The position numbers were made by a program, and so were the translations under genes. From the NCBI RefSeq assembly GCF_022436705.1, contig NZ_JAKUHT010000021.1:1-64000 (forward strand): a DNA stretch of 64,000 bases, given 5' to 3'. Below are positions 24,248 to 32,787 of the stretch, piece after piece. This DNA is from Nocardioides sp. CFH 31398. Lineage in GTDB: Bacteria > Actinomycetota > Actinomycetes > Propionibacteriales > Nocardioidaceae. Position 1 is the stretch's first letter, and the number at the start of each line of letters is the position of its first letter. Under the pieces are notes generated by a model that saw only the letters and a list, made by a program, of their open reading frames with translations, was not told where the DNA came from and did not search any database.

Positions 24248-26011
24248 GTGGGGCGCCCGGGGCCCGCGACCGGCCTCCTGACGACCCTCGCCCTCGTCGG
24301 CGCCACCCTGCTCGGGGTGGCGCCGGCCTTGGCGGCCGACCCGGACCGTGAGCAGGTCCGCGACACCGCCGCACCCGCACGGGGGACCGCCTGGCAGCCC
24401 TCCACGACGCGACCCACCACCCTGGGTCGCGTGCGGGGCCGCGAGCCGTCGGCCGGCTCCTACTCCTGGCTCGGCGTCCCGTACGCCGAGCCGCCCGTCG
24501 GCGACCTGCGCTGGCGCCCGCCCGTCACCCACCGGCGCTGGGACGGCGTCCGCCGCACCACGGCGTACGGCGACGGCTGCACGCAGCCCGGCCGCATGTT
24601 CAGCCCCTCCCCCGACGGCCCGCACTACGACCTGCAGATCCGCGACGGCCTGGGCACCCCCGTCGGCTCGGAGGACTGCCTCACGCTCAACGTGTTCCGC
24701 CCCGCCACCGCCGAGCGGGACCTGCCGGTCATCCTCTTCGTGCACGGCGGCAGCAACACGGTCGGCTACAGCGCCGACCCGCTGTACGACGGCCGCCACC
24801 TCGCCCGCCGCGCCAACGCCGTCGTCGTGACCGTCAACTACCGCCTGGGGCTGTTCGGGTGGCTCAACCACGAGGGGTTGAAGACCGGCGAGCCCGTCGC
24901 GGACTCCGGCAACTTCGGCACCCTGGACATCATCGAGTCGCTGCGCTTCGTGCACCGCAACGCGCGGACCTTCGGCGGCGACGCCGGCAACGTGACGGTG
25001 ATGGGAGAGTCCGCGGGCGCGGTCAACGTCTGGTCGCTGCTCGTGTCGCCGCTGACGAAGGGCCTGGTCCACAAGGCGGTCCCGATGAGCGGCGGGCTGT
25101 CGTTCGCCCCCGAGGCGCAGGGCCGGACCTACGCCGACCAGCTCGCGACGTACGCCGTCGACGAGGAGGGCACACCCGAGGACGCCGAGGACCCGATCCC
25201 CCTGATGCGGTCGCTGTCCGCCGAGGAGCTCCAGGCGCTCGCGCTGCGCCACCCGGAGCTCGGCGCCAACCCGCCCGCCGTGTTCCCCGACGGAGCCGTC
25301 GTCCCCGAGGACCCGTACGGCGCCATCGCCGCCGGCGACTACCGGAAGGGTCCGCTGCTCGCGGGCAACACCCTCGAGGAGGGCAAGCTGTTCGGGGCGC
25401 TGGTCGGCGCGTACGCGGTCGACGACAGGCGCCGCTTCACCCTCATGCACCGGTCGCGTCCCGACCGCCCCAGCGGCCTCGAGACCTCCGACCTGATCGC
25501 GGAGCAGTACCTGCCCGTCGACCGGCCCGGCGGGTGGGACGACGCCGCCGAGGCCCTGACCCGGGGCGTCTTCACCCAGCTGACCGCGCAGTCGATGGGC
25601 CAGCTGCAGGCCGCGGGCCACCGCAAGCTCTTCTACTACCAGTTCGCGTGGGACTCCGAGCCGCAGCCGTGGGACGAGGTCTACGGGTCGGTCCACGCGA
25701 TGGACCTGCCGTTCGCCTTCGGCACCTTCGGCCGGAGCCTGTTCAGCTTCGCCTACGGCCCGGCGAACCGCCCGGGCCGGCTCGAGCTGTCGGCGCTGAT
25801 GACGCGCAGCCTGTCGCGGTTCGTGCGCACGGGCGACCCCGGCCACGCGGGGCTCGACGACCCCTGGCAGCAGTGGCCGGCGAGCACGGTCTTCGACGCC
25901 ACGAAGCGGCGGGCCTCCGGCACCGCGGGCACCTTCGTCCCGCCGGACGCCGCTCCCACCGGCTACCGCCTGCCGGCGGACCTCGTCGGTCCCTTCGGAC
26001 CGGTCGGATGA
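24248..26011 (+). CDS. Secreted type B carboxylesterase
   Basis: 587 residues from GTG 24248. Sec signal peptide ends near VAPALA|ADP at about 30. Type B esterase features: SEDCLTLNVFRP near 140, the oxyanion HGGS near 165, nucleophile in GNVTVMGESAGAVNVW with Ser near 256, acid Glu in NTLEEGKLFG near 380 and His in YGSVHAMDLPF near 484. It should hydrolyse carboxylic esters outside the cell; the adjoining ACS-family transporter may take up the released acid. It is directly followed, after 56 bases, by a TetR gene. Confidence 0.9.
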   Translation: MGRPGPATGLLTTLALVGATLLGVAPALAADPDREQVRDTAAPARGTAWQPSTTRPTTLGRVRGREPSAGSYSWLGVPYAEPPVGDLRWRPPVTHRRWDGVRRTTAYGDGCTQPGRMFSPSPDGPHYDLQIRDGLGTPVGSEDCLTLNVFRPATAERDLPVILFVHGGSNTVGYSADPLYDGRHLARRANAVVVTVNYRLGLFGWLNHEGLKTGEPVADSGNFGTLDIIESLRFVHRNARTFGGDAGNVTVMGESAGAVNVWSLLVSPLTKGLVHKAVPMSGGLSFAPEAQGRTYADQLATYAVDEEGTPEDAEDPIPLMRSLSAEELQALALRHPELGANPPAVFPDGAVVPEDPYGAIAAGDYRKGPLLAGNTLEEGKLFGALVGAYAVDDRRRFTLMHRSRPDRPSGLETSDLIAEQYLPVDRPGGWDDAAEALTRGVFTQLTAQSMGQLQAAGHRKLFYYQFAWDSEPQPWDEVYGSVHAMDLPFAFGTFGRSLFSFAYGPANRPGRLELSALMTRSLSRFVRTGDPGHAGLDDPWQQWPASTVFDATKRRASGTAGTFVPPDAAPTGYRLPADLVGPFGPVG

Positions 26012-26044
26012 CCCCGCGGACCGTCGGGCTCCTAGGCTCGGACC

Positions 26045-26068
26045 GTGGCACGTGGGGGACGCCGGTGA
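26045..26068 (+). CDS. Possible leaderless 7-codon upstream reading frame before the TetR gene
   Basis: TAGGCT at 26033-26038 lies 6 bases before GTG 26045, the spacing of a leaderless message. The frame encodes MARGGRR and ends TGA at 26066-26068, sharing its last base with the ATG of the TetR gene. If used it would couple regulator synthesis to translation of the mini-frame. Its GGGGGAC segment can equally serve as the Shine-Dalgarno for ATG 26068. Confidence 0.3.
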   Translation: MARGGRR

Positions 26069-26745
26069 TGGCCGCGGACCGGACGAAGTACCGGATCGCG
26101 GAGACGGCCATGCGGCTGTTCCTCGAGCAGGGCTACGAGAACGTCACCGTCGAGGCGGTCGCCAGCGCCTCGGAGGTGTCCCGCCGGACGGTGTTCCGCT
26201 ACTTCGGGGGCAAGGACGAGCTGCCTTTCCCCGACCACTCCGGCCGGCTCGAGCTGCTGCGCAGCGCCCTCGATGGCGCCGCCCCCGGGACGGACCCGGT
26301 CGAGGCGGTCATCGCCGCGACCCGGGTCTCCCTGCGGGACTTCCTGTCGCACCCGGAGCTCGTCCTCCGCCGCTACCAGCTGACCCGGCTGGTGCCGGAG
26401 CTGCGGACCCGGGAGGTCGTGGAGCACGAGCGGTACGTCGTCGTCACCCGCGCCTACCTGCGGGCGAACCTCCCCGACGGCAGCCCGCCGTACCTGCACA
26501 TGGCGTGGGCGCAGCTCATCGACGCGATGCACCGCGCCGCCCTGGGCGACTGGGTCCGCAGCGGCGGCGCGACGGACGCCGAGGCCGACCTGGAGGCCGG
26601 GTTCGCCTGGATCCGCCGGCTTGTGCGCACCGAGGCGGGCGGCGCGGGCGCCGGCGGGCCGGCGTCGCTGCTCGCCGTCCTGCCCGACTCCCCGGAGGCG
26701 CGCGCGGCGCTGGCGAGCCTCCGGGACGCCTCCCACCCGCTCTGA
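26068..26745 (+). CDS. TetR family transcriptional regulator
   Basis: 225 residues from ATG 26068. N-terminal DNA-binding domain: RIAETAMRLFLEQGYENVTV then EAVASASEVSRRTVFRYFGGKDEL to about residue 55, with the helix-turn-helix near 32-50. The C-terminal ligand domain contains AWAQLIDAMHRAALGDWV near 150. Located directly after the esterase gene on the same strand, it is a good candidate to control the MFS-esterase operon, perhaps through the GTGACAC repeats near 22.8 kb. Ligand unknown. Confidence 0.88.
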   Translation: MAADRTKYRIAETAMRLFLEQGYENVTVEAVASASEVSRRTVFRYFGGKDELPFPDHSGRLELLRSALDGAAPGTDPVEAVIAATRVSLRDFLSHPELVLRRYQLTRLVPELRTREVVEHERYVVVTRAYLRANLPDGSPPYLHMAWAQLIDAMHRAALGDWVRSGGATDAEADLEAGFAWIRRLVRTEAGGAGAGGPASLLAVLPDSPEARAALASLRDASHPL

Positions 26746-26811
26746 AGGGCGCCGACGTCCGCGGCGGGCGGCCTCAGGTCCCCTTCAGCGGGCCCTCCTA
26801 GACTTCGGACC

Positions 26812-27735
26812 ATGACTTCCGCCTGGGGCCACGGACTGACCACCCGCGACACCGACGGGAACGTGCTGGACTGCTGGTTCCCCTCCCCCGCGCTCGGCGC
26901 GACCGAGGAGCACGCCTCGCCCGGCACGCTCGCGAACCTCGTCGGCACCGACGCCGTCCGCGGCGTCTCGACCGAGGTCGAGCTCGTCGAGATCGCCGAC
27001 CTCGACGCGCCGCCGTCGTCCACGCAGGACGTGTGGCTGCGCCTGCACCTGCTCTCGCACCGCCTCGTGAAGCCCCACGGGATGTCGATGGAGGGCGTGT
27101 TCGGGCTGCTCACCAACGTCGTGTGGACCTCCGCCGGCCCCTGCGCCGTCGAGGGCTTCGAGGTCACCCGCGCCCGCCTGCGCGGGCAGGGCGCCGTCGC
27201 GGTGTACGGCGTCGACAAGTTCCCGCGGATGGTCGACTACGTGCTGCCGAGCGGCGTCCGCATCGCCGACGCCGACCGTGTCCGCCTCGGCGCCCACCTC
27301 GCGCCGGGCACCACCGTCATGCACGAGGGTTTCGTCAACTTCAACGCCGGCACCCTGGGCTCGTCGATGGTCGAGGGCCGCATCTCGGCCGGCGTGGTCG
27401 TGGGCGACGGCTCCGACGTCGGCGGCGGCGCCTCCATCATGGGGACCCTCTCGGGCGGTGGCACGACGGTGATCAGCGTCGGCGAGCGGTGCCTGCTCGG
27501 CGCCAACGCCGGCATCGGGATCTCGCTCGGTGACGACTGCGTCGTCGAGGCGGGTTGCTACGTGACCGCGGGCACCAAGGTGACCCTCCCCGCCGAGGAC
27601 AAGGTCGTGAAGGCCGCCGAGCTGTCCGGGTCGGACGGCATCCTCTTCCGCCGCAACTCCGTCTCCGGCGCCGTCGAGGCGGTCGCCAGGACCGGGCAGG
27701 GCATCGCGCTCAACGCCGCCCTGCACGCCAACTAG
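26812..27735 (+). CDS. dapD: Tetrahydrodipicolinate N-succinyltransferase
   Basis: 307 residues, the actinobacterial DapD type. N-terminal alpha/beta region to about 135, then a left-handed beta-helix of hexapeptide turns ([60 protein letters not shown]) and a C-terminal tail. It transfers succinyl from succinyl-CoA to tetrahydrodipicolinate in the DAP/lysine pathway. TAGACT lies 7 bases before the ATG and there is no Shine-Dalgarno, so the message is probably leaderless. It overlaps the next gene by one base (TAGTG). Confidence 0.95.
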   Translation: MTSAWGHGLTTRDTDGNVLDCWFPSPALGATEEHASPGTLANLVGTDAVRGVSTEVELVEIADLDAPPSSTQDVWLRLHLLSHRLVKPHGMSMEGVFGLLTNVVWTSAGPCAVEGFEVTRARLRGQGAVAVYGVDKFPRMVDYVLPSGVRIADADRVRLGAHLAPGTTVMHEGFVNFNAGTLGSSMVEGRISAGVVVGDGSDVGGGASIMGTLSGGGTTVISVGERCLLGANAGIGISLGDDCVVEAGCYVTAGTKVTLPAEDKVVKAAELSGSDGILFRRNSVSGAVEAVARTGQGIALNAALHAN

Positions 27736-28730
27736 TGGAGGGCGCCCGCGCCGGGCGCGCCGGGGTGCTCGTCCTGGTCCTGCTCCTGCTGAGCGGGATC
27801 GCGGTCGGCACGTGGTTCGCCGTCGGACGTCTCCTGGGCCCGATCATCCCCGGCCTGCCGACCGCCGAGGGCTGCTCGGTGGAGGTGGACGGGCACTACG
27901 TCGAGGTGTCGGCGGAGCAGGCGGAGAACGCGGCGCTGATCTCGGCGATCGCCGTCCGCCGCGGCCTGCCCGCCCGGGCCGCGTCGATCGCCCTGGCCAC
28001 GGCGTACCAGGAGTCGAAGATCATCAACATCGACTACGGCGACCGGGACTCCCTCGGCCTGTTCCAGCAGCGGCCCTCGCAGGGCTGGGGCACCGAGGAG
28101 CAGGTGCAGGACCCCGTCTACGCCACGAACGCCTTCTACGACGCGCTGGTCGAGGTCGACGGCTACGAGGACATGCGCGTCACCGTCGCCGCGCAGGAGG
28201 TGCAGCGCTCCGGCTTCCCCGAGGCGTACGCCGACCACGAGGCCGACGCCCGGGCCCTCGCCTCCGCGCTGACCGGCAACTCCCCCGGCACCTTCACCTG
28301 CACCGTCGACGGCGAGGCCGAGGCGTCGTCGACCGACCTCAACGACGTGGGGCTGACCGAGCGCGCCGACGCGGTGCGCCGCGACGTCCTCGAGGCGTAC
28401 GGCGAGGTGCAGACCGGCGGGTTCGCCCCCGAGGGCGTCGACTCCGGCCACATGGAGGGTTCCGCCCACTACGACGGCCGCGCCGTCGACTTCTTCTTCC
28501 GGCCCGTCAACGACACCAACCAGGTGCGGGGCTGGTCGGTGGCGCAGTACCTGGTCGCCCAGGCCGAGCGTCTCGACGTCGCCACCGTCATCTACGACGG
28601 GCGGATCTGGACGGCGCGCCGCTCCGCCCAGGGCTGGCGCGAGTACGACGTCGACACCGACGGCCGCGACCCCGCCACCGCCGCCATCCTGGAGCACCGC
28701 GACCACGTCCACGTGGACGTCTTCGAGTAG
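27735..28730 (+). CDS. Membrane-anchored cell-wall protein: lysozyme-like domain plus M15-like peptidase domain
   Basis: 331 residues from GTG 27735. One N-terminal helix (GVLVLVLLLLSGIAVGTWFA) anchors it outward. Near 70-140, SIALATAYQESKIINIDYGD then DSLGLFQQRPSQGWG looks like a lysozyme/transglycosylase-type fold. Near 240-331, SGHMEGSAHYDGRAVDFFF and HRDHVHVDVF fit the SxHxxGxAxD ... HxH zinc pattern of M15 D,D-peptidases. Two peptidoglycan-directed domains suggest a wall hydrolase or remodelling factor. The single-base overlap with dapD, a cell-wall precursor gene, fits this. Homologues are sometimes labelled heavy-metal transporter, which the sequence does not support. Confidence 0.8.
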   Translation: MEGARAGRAGVLVLVLLLLSGIAVGTWFAVGRLLGPIIPGLPTAEGCSVEVDGHYVEVSAEQAENAALISAIAVRRGLPARAASIALATAYQESKIINIDYGDRDSLGLFQQRPSQGWGTEEQVQDPVYATNAFYDALVEVDGYEDMRVTVAAQEVQRSGFPEAYADHEADARALASALTGNSPGTFTCTVDGEAEASSTDLNDVGLTERADAVRRDVLEAYGEVQTGGFAPEGVDSGHMEGSAHYDGRAVDFFFRPVNDTNQVRGWSVAQYLVAQAERLDVATVIYDGRIWTARRSAQGWREYDVDTDGRDPATAAILEHRDHVHVDVFE

Positions 28731-28732
28731 GC

Positions 28733-28765
28733 GGTCGAGGCGGGGGCCGCGCTCGCGCCTCGACC
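28733..28765. repeat. GGTCGAG-type intergenic palindrome
   Basis: GGTCGAGGCG (28733-28742) and CGCCTCGACC (28756-28765) are perfect 10-base arms around a 13-base loop. It lies between the convergent cell-wall gene and response-regulator gene, so it may also end both transcripts. Related elements occur at 37.2 and 38.8 kb. Confidence 0.6.
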
Positions 28766-28784
28766 GGCGGTGGGGGCGCAGCGG

Positions 28785-29504
28785 CTACCGCGTGCGGGCG
28801 TAGATGCGCTGGGGGCGGCCGGCGCGGCCGTAGCGCAGGCGGACCTCGAAGCGGCCGGTGTCGACGAAGTGCTCGAGGTAGCGGCGGGCGCTGACGCGCG
28901 ACATGCCGACGGCGTCGGCGCACTCGGCGGCGGAGACCTCCTCGCCGACGGCGACCGACTCGAGCACCGTCTGCGCCGACTCGGCCGACAGACCCTTGGG
29001 CAGCGGTGGGTCGCGTCGCACCGGGGCGCCCCGGCCGAACACCGCGTCGATGTCGGCCTGCCCGCCCACCTGTCCGCCGCCCTCGGCGAGCACCCGGTGG
29101 GTGTCGGCGAACTCCGTCAGGCGCTCGACCAGGTCGGCGGCCTCGAACGGCTTCACGAGGTACGCCGCCGCGCCCTGGTGCAGCGCCGCGCGCACGGTGT
29201 CGGCCTCCCGGGCGGCCGTGATCATGATGACGTCGACCCCCGAGACGGCCGGGTCGTCGTGCGCGCGCAGCCGGCGCAGCACCTCGACCCCGGACAGGTC
29301 CGGGAGGTGGACGTCGAGCAGCACGAGGTCCGGGTGCAGCTGCTCCACGGCCTCCAGCGCCTCGGCGCCCGAGCGCACCGTCGCGAGCACGAGGAAACCG
29401 GGCGCACGCTCCACGAACCGCGCGTGGATCGCGGCGACACGGAAGTCGTCGTCCACGACGAGGACCCCGACCTCGTCGGGACCACCCGCGTCACCGCTGG
29501 TCAC
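28785..29504 (-). CDS. Response regulator, CitB/DcuR family
   Basis: 239 residues from GTG 29504, overlapping the kinase stop (GTGA). Receiver domain about 12-130 with the acidic pair in VLVVDDD, phosphoacceptor Asp in LVLLDVHLPDLSG near 62 and Lys in AYLVKPFEAAD. The C-terminal part (SAAECADAVGMSRVSARRYL near 190) is the helix-turn-helix of the CitB/DpiA group. It should be phosphorylated by the partner kinase and activate the divergent tctCBA genes in response to external di- or tricarboxylates. A short palindromic element separates its end from the neighbouring gene. Confidence 0.92.
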   Translation of the reverse strand: MTSGDAGGPDEVGVLVVDDDFRVAAIHARFVERAPGFLVLATVRSGAEALEAVEQLHPDLVLLDVHLPDLSGVEVLRRLRAHDDPAVSGVDVIMITAAREADTVRAALHQGAAAYLVKPFEAADLVERLTEFADTHRVLAEGGGQVGGQADIDAVFGRGAPVRRDPPLPKGLSAESAQTVLESVAVGEEVSAAECADAVGMSRVSARRYLEHFVDTGRFEVRLRYGRAGRPQRIYARTR

Positions 29505-31114
29505 GCCCCTGCCTCCTCACGGTGCGGCAGCGTCGCGGTGAACACCGCCCCGCCGAGCTCTCCGCCGTTCTCGACGGTGACGCTACCGCCGCGCGACGCG
29601 CACAGCACCCGCACCAGCGACAGGCCGACACCGCGGCCGGTGCCGGAGTCGGGCTTGGTGCTGAAGCCGCGCTCGAAGACCCGGTCGGCGTCGGGCTCGG
29701 GCACCCCGGCGCCGTCGTCGTTGACCTCGACGACGACCTCGTCGCCGTCGTCGGCGAGGTGGACGTCGACGTGGCGGCCGCCGGAGTCCGCCGAGGCGTG
29801 CAGCGCGTTGTCCACCAGGTTGCCGACGACCGTCGTGACGGCCGCCGAGACGGCGGAGGAGAGCCGTCCGAGGTGAGAGCCCGGCACGAGGGCGAGCTCC
29901 TGGCCGGACTCCAGGGCCGAGCTGGTCTTCGCGACGAGCAGGGCGGCCACGGCGGGGTCGTCGACCATCGACGTGACCGCCTCGCTGATCTCGGCGCGGC
30001 GGCGGGTGAGGTCCCCGACCAACCGGCGCAGCTCGTCGTACTCCTCCAGCTGCACCAGCCCCGAGAGGGTGTGCAGCTGGTTGGCGTGCTCGTGGGTCTG
30101 CGCACGGAGGGTGTCGGTGACGCTCCGGCTGACGTCGAGCTGGCTCTGGAGGGTGACCAGCTCGGTGCGGTCGCGGACGGTCGTGACCGTGCCGATCGCG
30201 CGGCCCTCGCTGGCGGCGGTCTCCCGGCTGACGACCAGCGCCTTGCCGTCGGCGACGACCACGGCGTCCCGCGCCGGCTCCGCCGACAGCAGCAGGGACC
30301 GGAGCGCGGGGTGCAGGGCCAGGTCGTCCACGTGTCGCCCCACGGCGTCGGCGGGCAGTCCCAGCAGGTCCCGCGCGCCGTCGTTCAGCACCGTCACCCG
30401 GCCGTCGGTGCCGACCCCGACGACGCCCTCGCGGATGCTGTGCAGCAGCGCCTCGCGGTGGTCGGCGAGCGTGGCGATCTGCGCGGGCTCGAGGCCGCGG
30501 GTGCGACGGCGCACGAGCCGCGACAGCAGGTAGGACCCGGCGACGCCGAGCCCCGCCGCGATGCCCAGGTAGAGCAGGGTGTTGCGGGCGACGCCGGGCA
30601 GGCGCTCGCCGAGCGTCGGGGCGAGGACGGCGGCGCCGGCGACGCCGACCTGCACGAACTCGCCCCCGGCGACGCGGAACACCGGCCGGTACGACACCAG
30701 CACCCGGCGCCCCCCGACGTCCTGCTCCCCCGTCCACGGGCGCCCGTCGAGCGCCGGCGCCGCGTCACCGTCGCCGACACGGGCGCCGACGATCGTGGGG
30801 TCGGACGACGCGACGACGACCCCGTCGGCGTCCGCCACCAGGGTCAGGTCGACGAGGTTGGACTCCTGCAGGTCGACGACCCTCGGCGACACCGCCCGCT
30901 GGGCCCCGACCTGGTCGACCTCCGTTTGCACGACCTTCAGGTTGCCGATCTGGTTCGCCACCTGACGGGTGACGTCGGACTGGTCGTTGCGGAGCTCGAC
31001 GTCCGCCTGCCTGACCGAGATCACGGTCACGGCGACGAGCACCAGGGCGATGACCCCCATCTGGAAGACGAGGAACTGGCCGGCCAGCGTCAGGCGTGAC
31101 CACAACGACCGCAA
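29501..31114 (-). CDS. Sensor histidine kinase, CitA/DcuS family
   Basis: 537 residues from TTG 31114, supported by GGGAGGTAGAGG just upstream. Two helices (about 13-33 and 178-198) flank an extracytoplasmic PAS-like citrate-sensor domain (about 34-175). A cytoplasmic PAS follows (near 220-320), then the phosphoacceptor in RAQTHEHANQLHTLSGL near 341 and a HATPase with NLVDNALHAS (N box) and GRGVGLSLV (G box). These are hallmarks of CitA/DcuS carboxylate sensors. It is coupled to the response regulator and divergent from the tricarboxylate transporter, its obvious target. Confidence 0.92.
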   Translation of the reverse strand: MRSLWSRLTLAGQFLVFQMGVIALVLVAVTVISVRQADVELRNDQSDVTRQVANQIGNLKVVQTEVDQVGAQRAVSPRVVDLQESNLVDLTLVADADGVVVASSDPTIVGARVGDGDAAPALDGRPWTGEQDVGGRRVLVSYRPVFRVAGGEFVQVGVAGAAVLAPTLGERLPGVARNTLLYLGIAAGLGVAGSYLLSRLVRRRTRGLEPAQIATLADHREALLHSIREGVVGVGTDGRVTVLNDGARDLLGLPADAVGRHVDDLALHPALRSLLLSAEPARDAVVVADGKALVVSRETAASEGRAIGTVTTVRDRTELVTLQSQLDVSRSVTDTLRAQTHEHANQLHTLSGLVQLEEYDELRRLVGDLTRRRAEISEAVTSMVDDPAVAALLVAKTSSALESGQELALVPGSHLGRLSSAVSAAVTTVVGNLVDNALHASADSGGRHVDVHLADDGDEVVVEVNDDGAGVPEPDADRVFERGFSTKPDSGTGRGVGLSLVRVLCASRGGSVTVENGGELGGAVFTATLPHREEAGA

Positions 31115-31222
31115 CTACCTCTACCTCCCTAACCGTGACGACCGCCACACGGAGTTCGCAGACTCCTCGTGAGCCGGGTGTGGCCCGGCTCACTCTCCCC
31201 CCGGAACACCGAAGAGGACAGC
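31115..31222. promoter_or_regulatory. Divergent CitA/tctC control region with a leader hairpin
   Basis: 108 bases. GTGAGCCGGG (31169-31178) and CCCGGCTCAC (31184-31193) form a perfect 10-bp stem with a 5-base loop, 29 bases before the tctC ATG; GAAGAGGAC is the tctC Shine-Dalgarno. The hairpin could be an attenuator, an mRNA-stabilising structure or, as DNA, an operator for the response regulator. Confidence 0.55.
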
Positions 31223-32245
31223 ATGCGACATCGAGCACGGCTGGTGCGACGCACCGCGGGCGCGGTCGCGACCACCCTGGCCCTGACCCTGGCCGTCACC
31301 TCCTGCGGGGTGACCCGGTCCCAGACCGGCGTGGACGACGACCTGCTCATGATCATCCCCAACAGCCCCGGCGGCGGCTACGACCTCACCGGCCGCGCCG
31401 CGGTCCGCGTGATGGAGGACCACGACCTCACCGGCGGCGGCTTCCAGGTCGAGAACTCTATCGGTGCCGGCGGCAGCCTCGCCTTCGCCCAGCTGATGAA
31501 CCTCGAGGGCGACGAGGAGGCGATGATGACCGTCGGCCTCGGCGTCGTCGGCTCCCTCTACTCCTTCGGCGCCGAGGAGTCGCTGCAGGACGCGACCCCG
31601 GTCGCCCAGCTCATCGAGGAGCAGGAGGGGATCCTGGTCCCCGGCGACTCGCCCTGGCGCACCGTGGACGACTTCGTGCAGGCCTGGAGGGCCGACCCGG
31701 CGTCCATCACCGTCGGCGGCGGCTCCTCGCCCGGCGGCCCGGACCACCTCTTCCCCCACCAGCTCGCCGAGGCCGTCGACGTCCCGCCGACCGAGGTCAA
31801 CTACATCTCCTACGACGGCGGCGGCCCGCTGACCAGCGCGCTGCTCGGCAACAAGATCCAGGTCGGCTTCTCCGGCCTCGGCGAGTTCGCCGGCTCCATC
31901 GAGAACGGCGACCTGCGGGTCCTCGCCGTCTCGGGCGAGGAACGGATCTCCCAGCCGATGCTCAACCGGATCCCGACCCTGGTCGAGTCCGGCATCGACT
32001 TCACGTTCCTCAACTGGCGCGGCATCCTCGCGCCGCCCGGCATCTCCGAGGAGCGCGAGCAGCAGTACATCGACTACTTCACCGAGATGCGGGCGACCGA
32101 CGAGTGGCAGGAGCAGCTCGAGCTCAACGGCTGGCAGGACGCGTTCCTGACCGGCGAGGAGTTCGACGAGTTCCTCGTCGAGCAGGACGCGCGCGTCGCC
32201 GACACCCTGACCGAGCTCCAGCTCATCGACGAGGAGGACGCATGA
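31223..32245 (+). CDS. tctC: Tripartite tricarboxylate transporter substrate-binding lipoprotein TctC
   Basis: 340 residues from ATG 31223 (in-frame codons further upstream lack a ribosome site). Signal peptide with lipobox VTSC at Cys28. Typical TctC/BUG-fold features: IIPNSPGGGYDLTGRAA near 47-63, the ligand loop ENSIGAGGSLAFAQL near 78 and GGGSSPGGPDHL near 157. It captures a tricarboxylate or other organic acid outside and delivers it to TctAB. ATGA overlap with tctB. Regulation by the divergent CitA-like kinase pair is likely. Confidence 0.93.
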   Translation: MRHRARLVRRTAGAVATTLALTLAVTSCGVTRSQTGVDDDLLMIIPNSPGGGYDLTGRAAVRVMEDHDLTGGGFQVENSIGAGGSLAFAQLMNLEGDEEAMMTVGLGVVGSLYSFGAEESLQDATPVAQLIEEQEGILVPGDSPWRTVDDFVQAWRADPASITVGGGSSPGGPDHLFPHQLAEAVDVPPTEVNYISYDGGGPLTSALLGNKIQVGFSGLGEFAGSIENGDLRVLAVSGEERISQPMLNRIPTLVESGIDFTFLNWRGILAPPGISEEREQQYIDYFTEMRATDEWQEQLELNGWQDAFLTGEEFDEFLVEQDARVADTLTELQLIDEEDA

Positions 32246-32787
32246 GCACCAGCAGTCCCGAGGCGCCCACACCGGCGCCCGAGACCACCGCGGCCCCCGC
32301 GGCGTCCCGCGGCGTCGACGTCGGCCAGATCGTCTTCGCCGTCGTGCTCGGCGTCGCCGGGGCGTACGTCGTCCTCGACGCCACCACGCTCAACATCGGC
32401 TTCGCGGACCCCGTCGGCCCCCGCCTGTTCCCCTACGTCATCGGCGGCGTGCTCATCGTGCTGTCGGTGGTCTGGATCGTCGCCACCCTGCGCGGCGACC
32501 GGGCCGAGCCCGAGGAGGGCGAGGACGTCGACCTCGACCAGCGGCCCGACTTCGCACTGGTCGGCAAGCTCGCCGCCGTCCTCGTGGCCAACGTGCTGCT
32601 CGTCGACGTCCTCGGCTGGGCCGTCACCGGCGGCCTGCTGTTCGCCGGGGCCGCCTGGGCCCTCGGGAGCCGGACCCTGGTCCGTGACCTCCTCGTCGGC
32701 GTCGCCCTGGCGGTGCTGAGCTGGTACTTCTTCTACGTCGCGCTGGGGGTCCCCCTCTCGCCCGGCATCCTGGACGGGATCCTCTGA
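32242..32787 (+). CDS. tctB: Tripartite tricarboxylate transporter small membrane subunit TctB
   Basis: 181 residues. A disordered Pro/Ala-rich N-terminus (about 25 residues) precedes four hydrophobic helices; the pattern [20 protein letters not shown] near 55-74 is the TctB signature (GPRxFP). The acidic loop near 90-105 is cytoplasmic. It bridges TctA and the binding protein. It overlaps tctC by 4 bases (ATGA) and tctA by one (TGATG). Confidence 0.93.
   Translation: MSTSSPEAPTPAPETTAAPAASRGVDVGQIVFAVVLGVAGAYVVLDATTLNIGFADPVGPRLFPYVIGGVLIVLSVVWIVATLRGDRAEPEEGEDVDLDQRPDFALVGKLAAVLVANVLLVDVLGWAVTGGLLFAGAAWALGSRTLVRDLLVGVALAVLSWYFFYVALGVPLSPGILDGIL

Noticed and set aside
27735..28730. Heavy metal transporter
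   Set aside because: A label sometimes given to homologues. Only one membrane helix and wall-enzyme-like motifs are seen; no metal-transport features.
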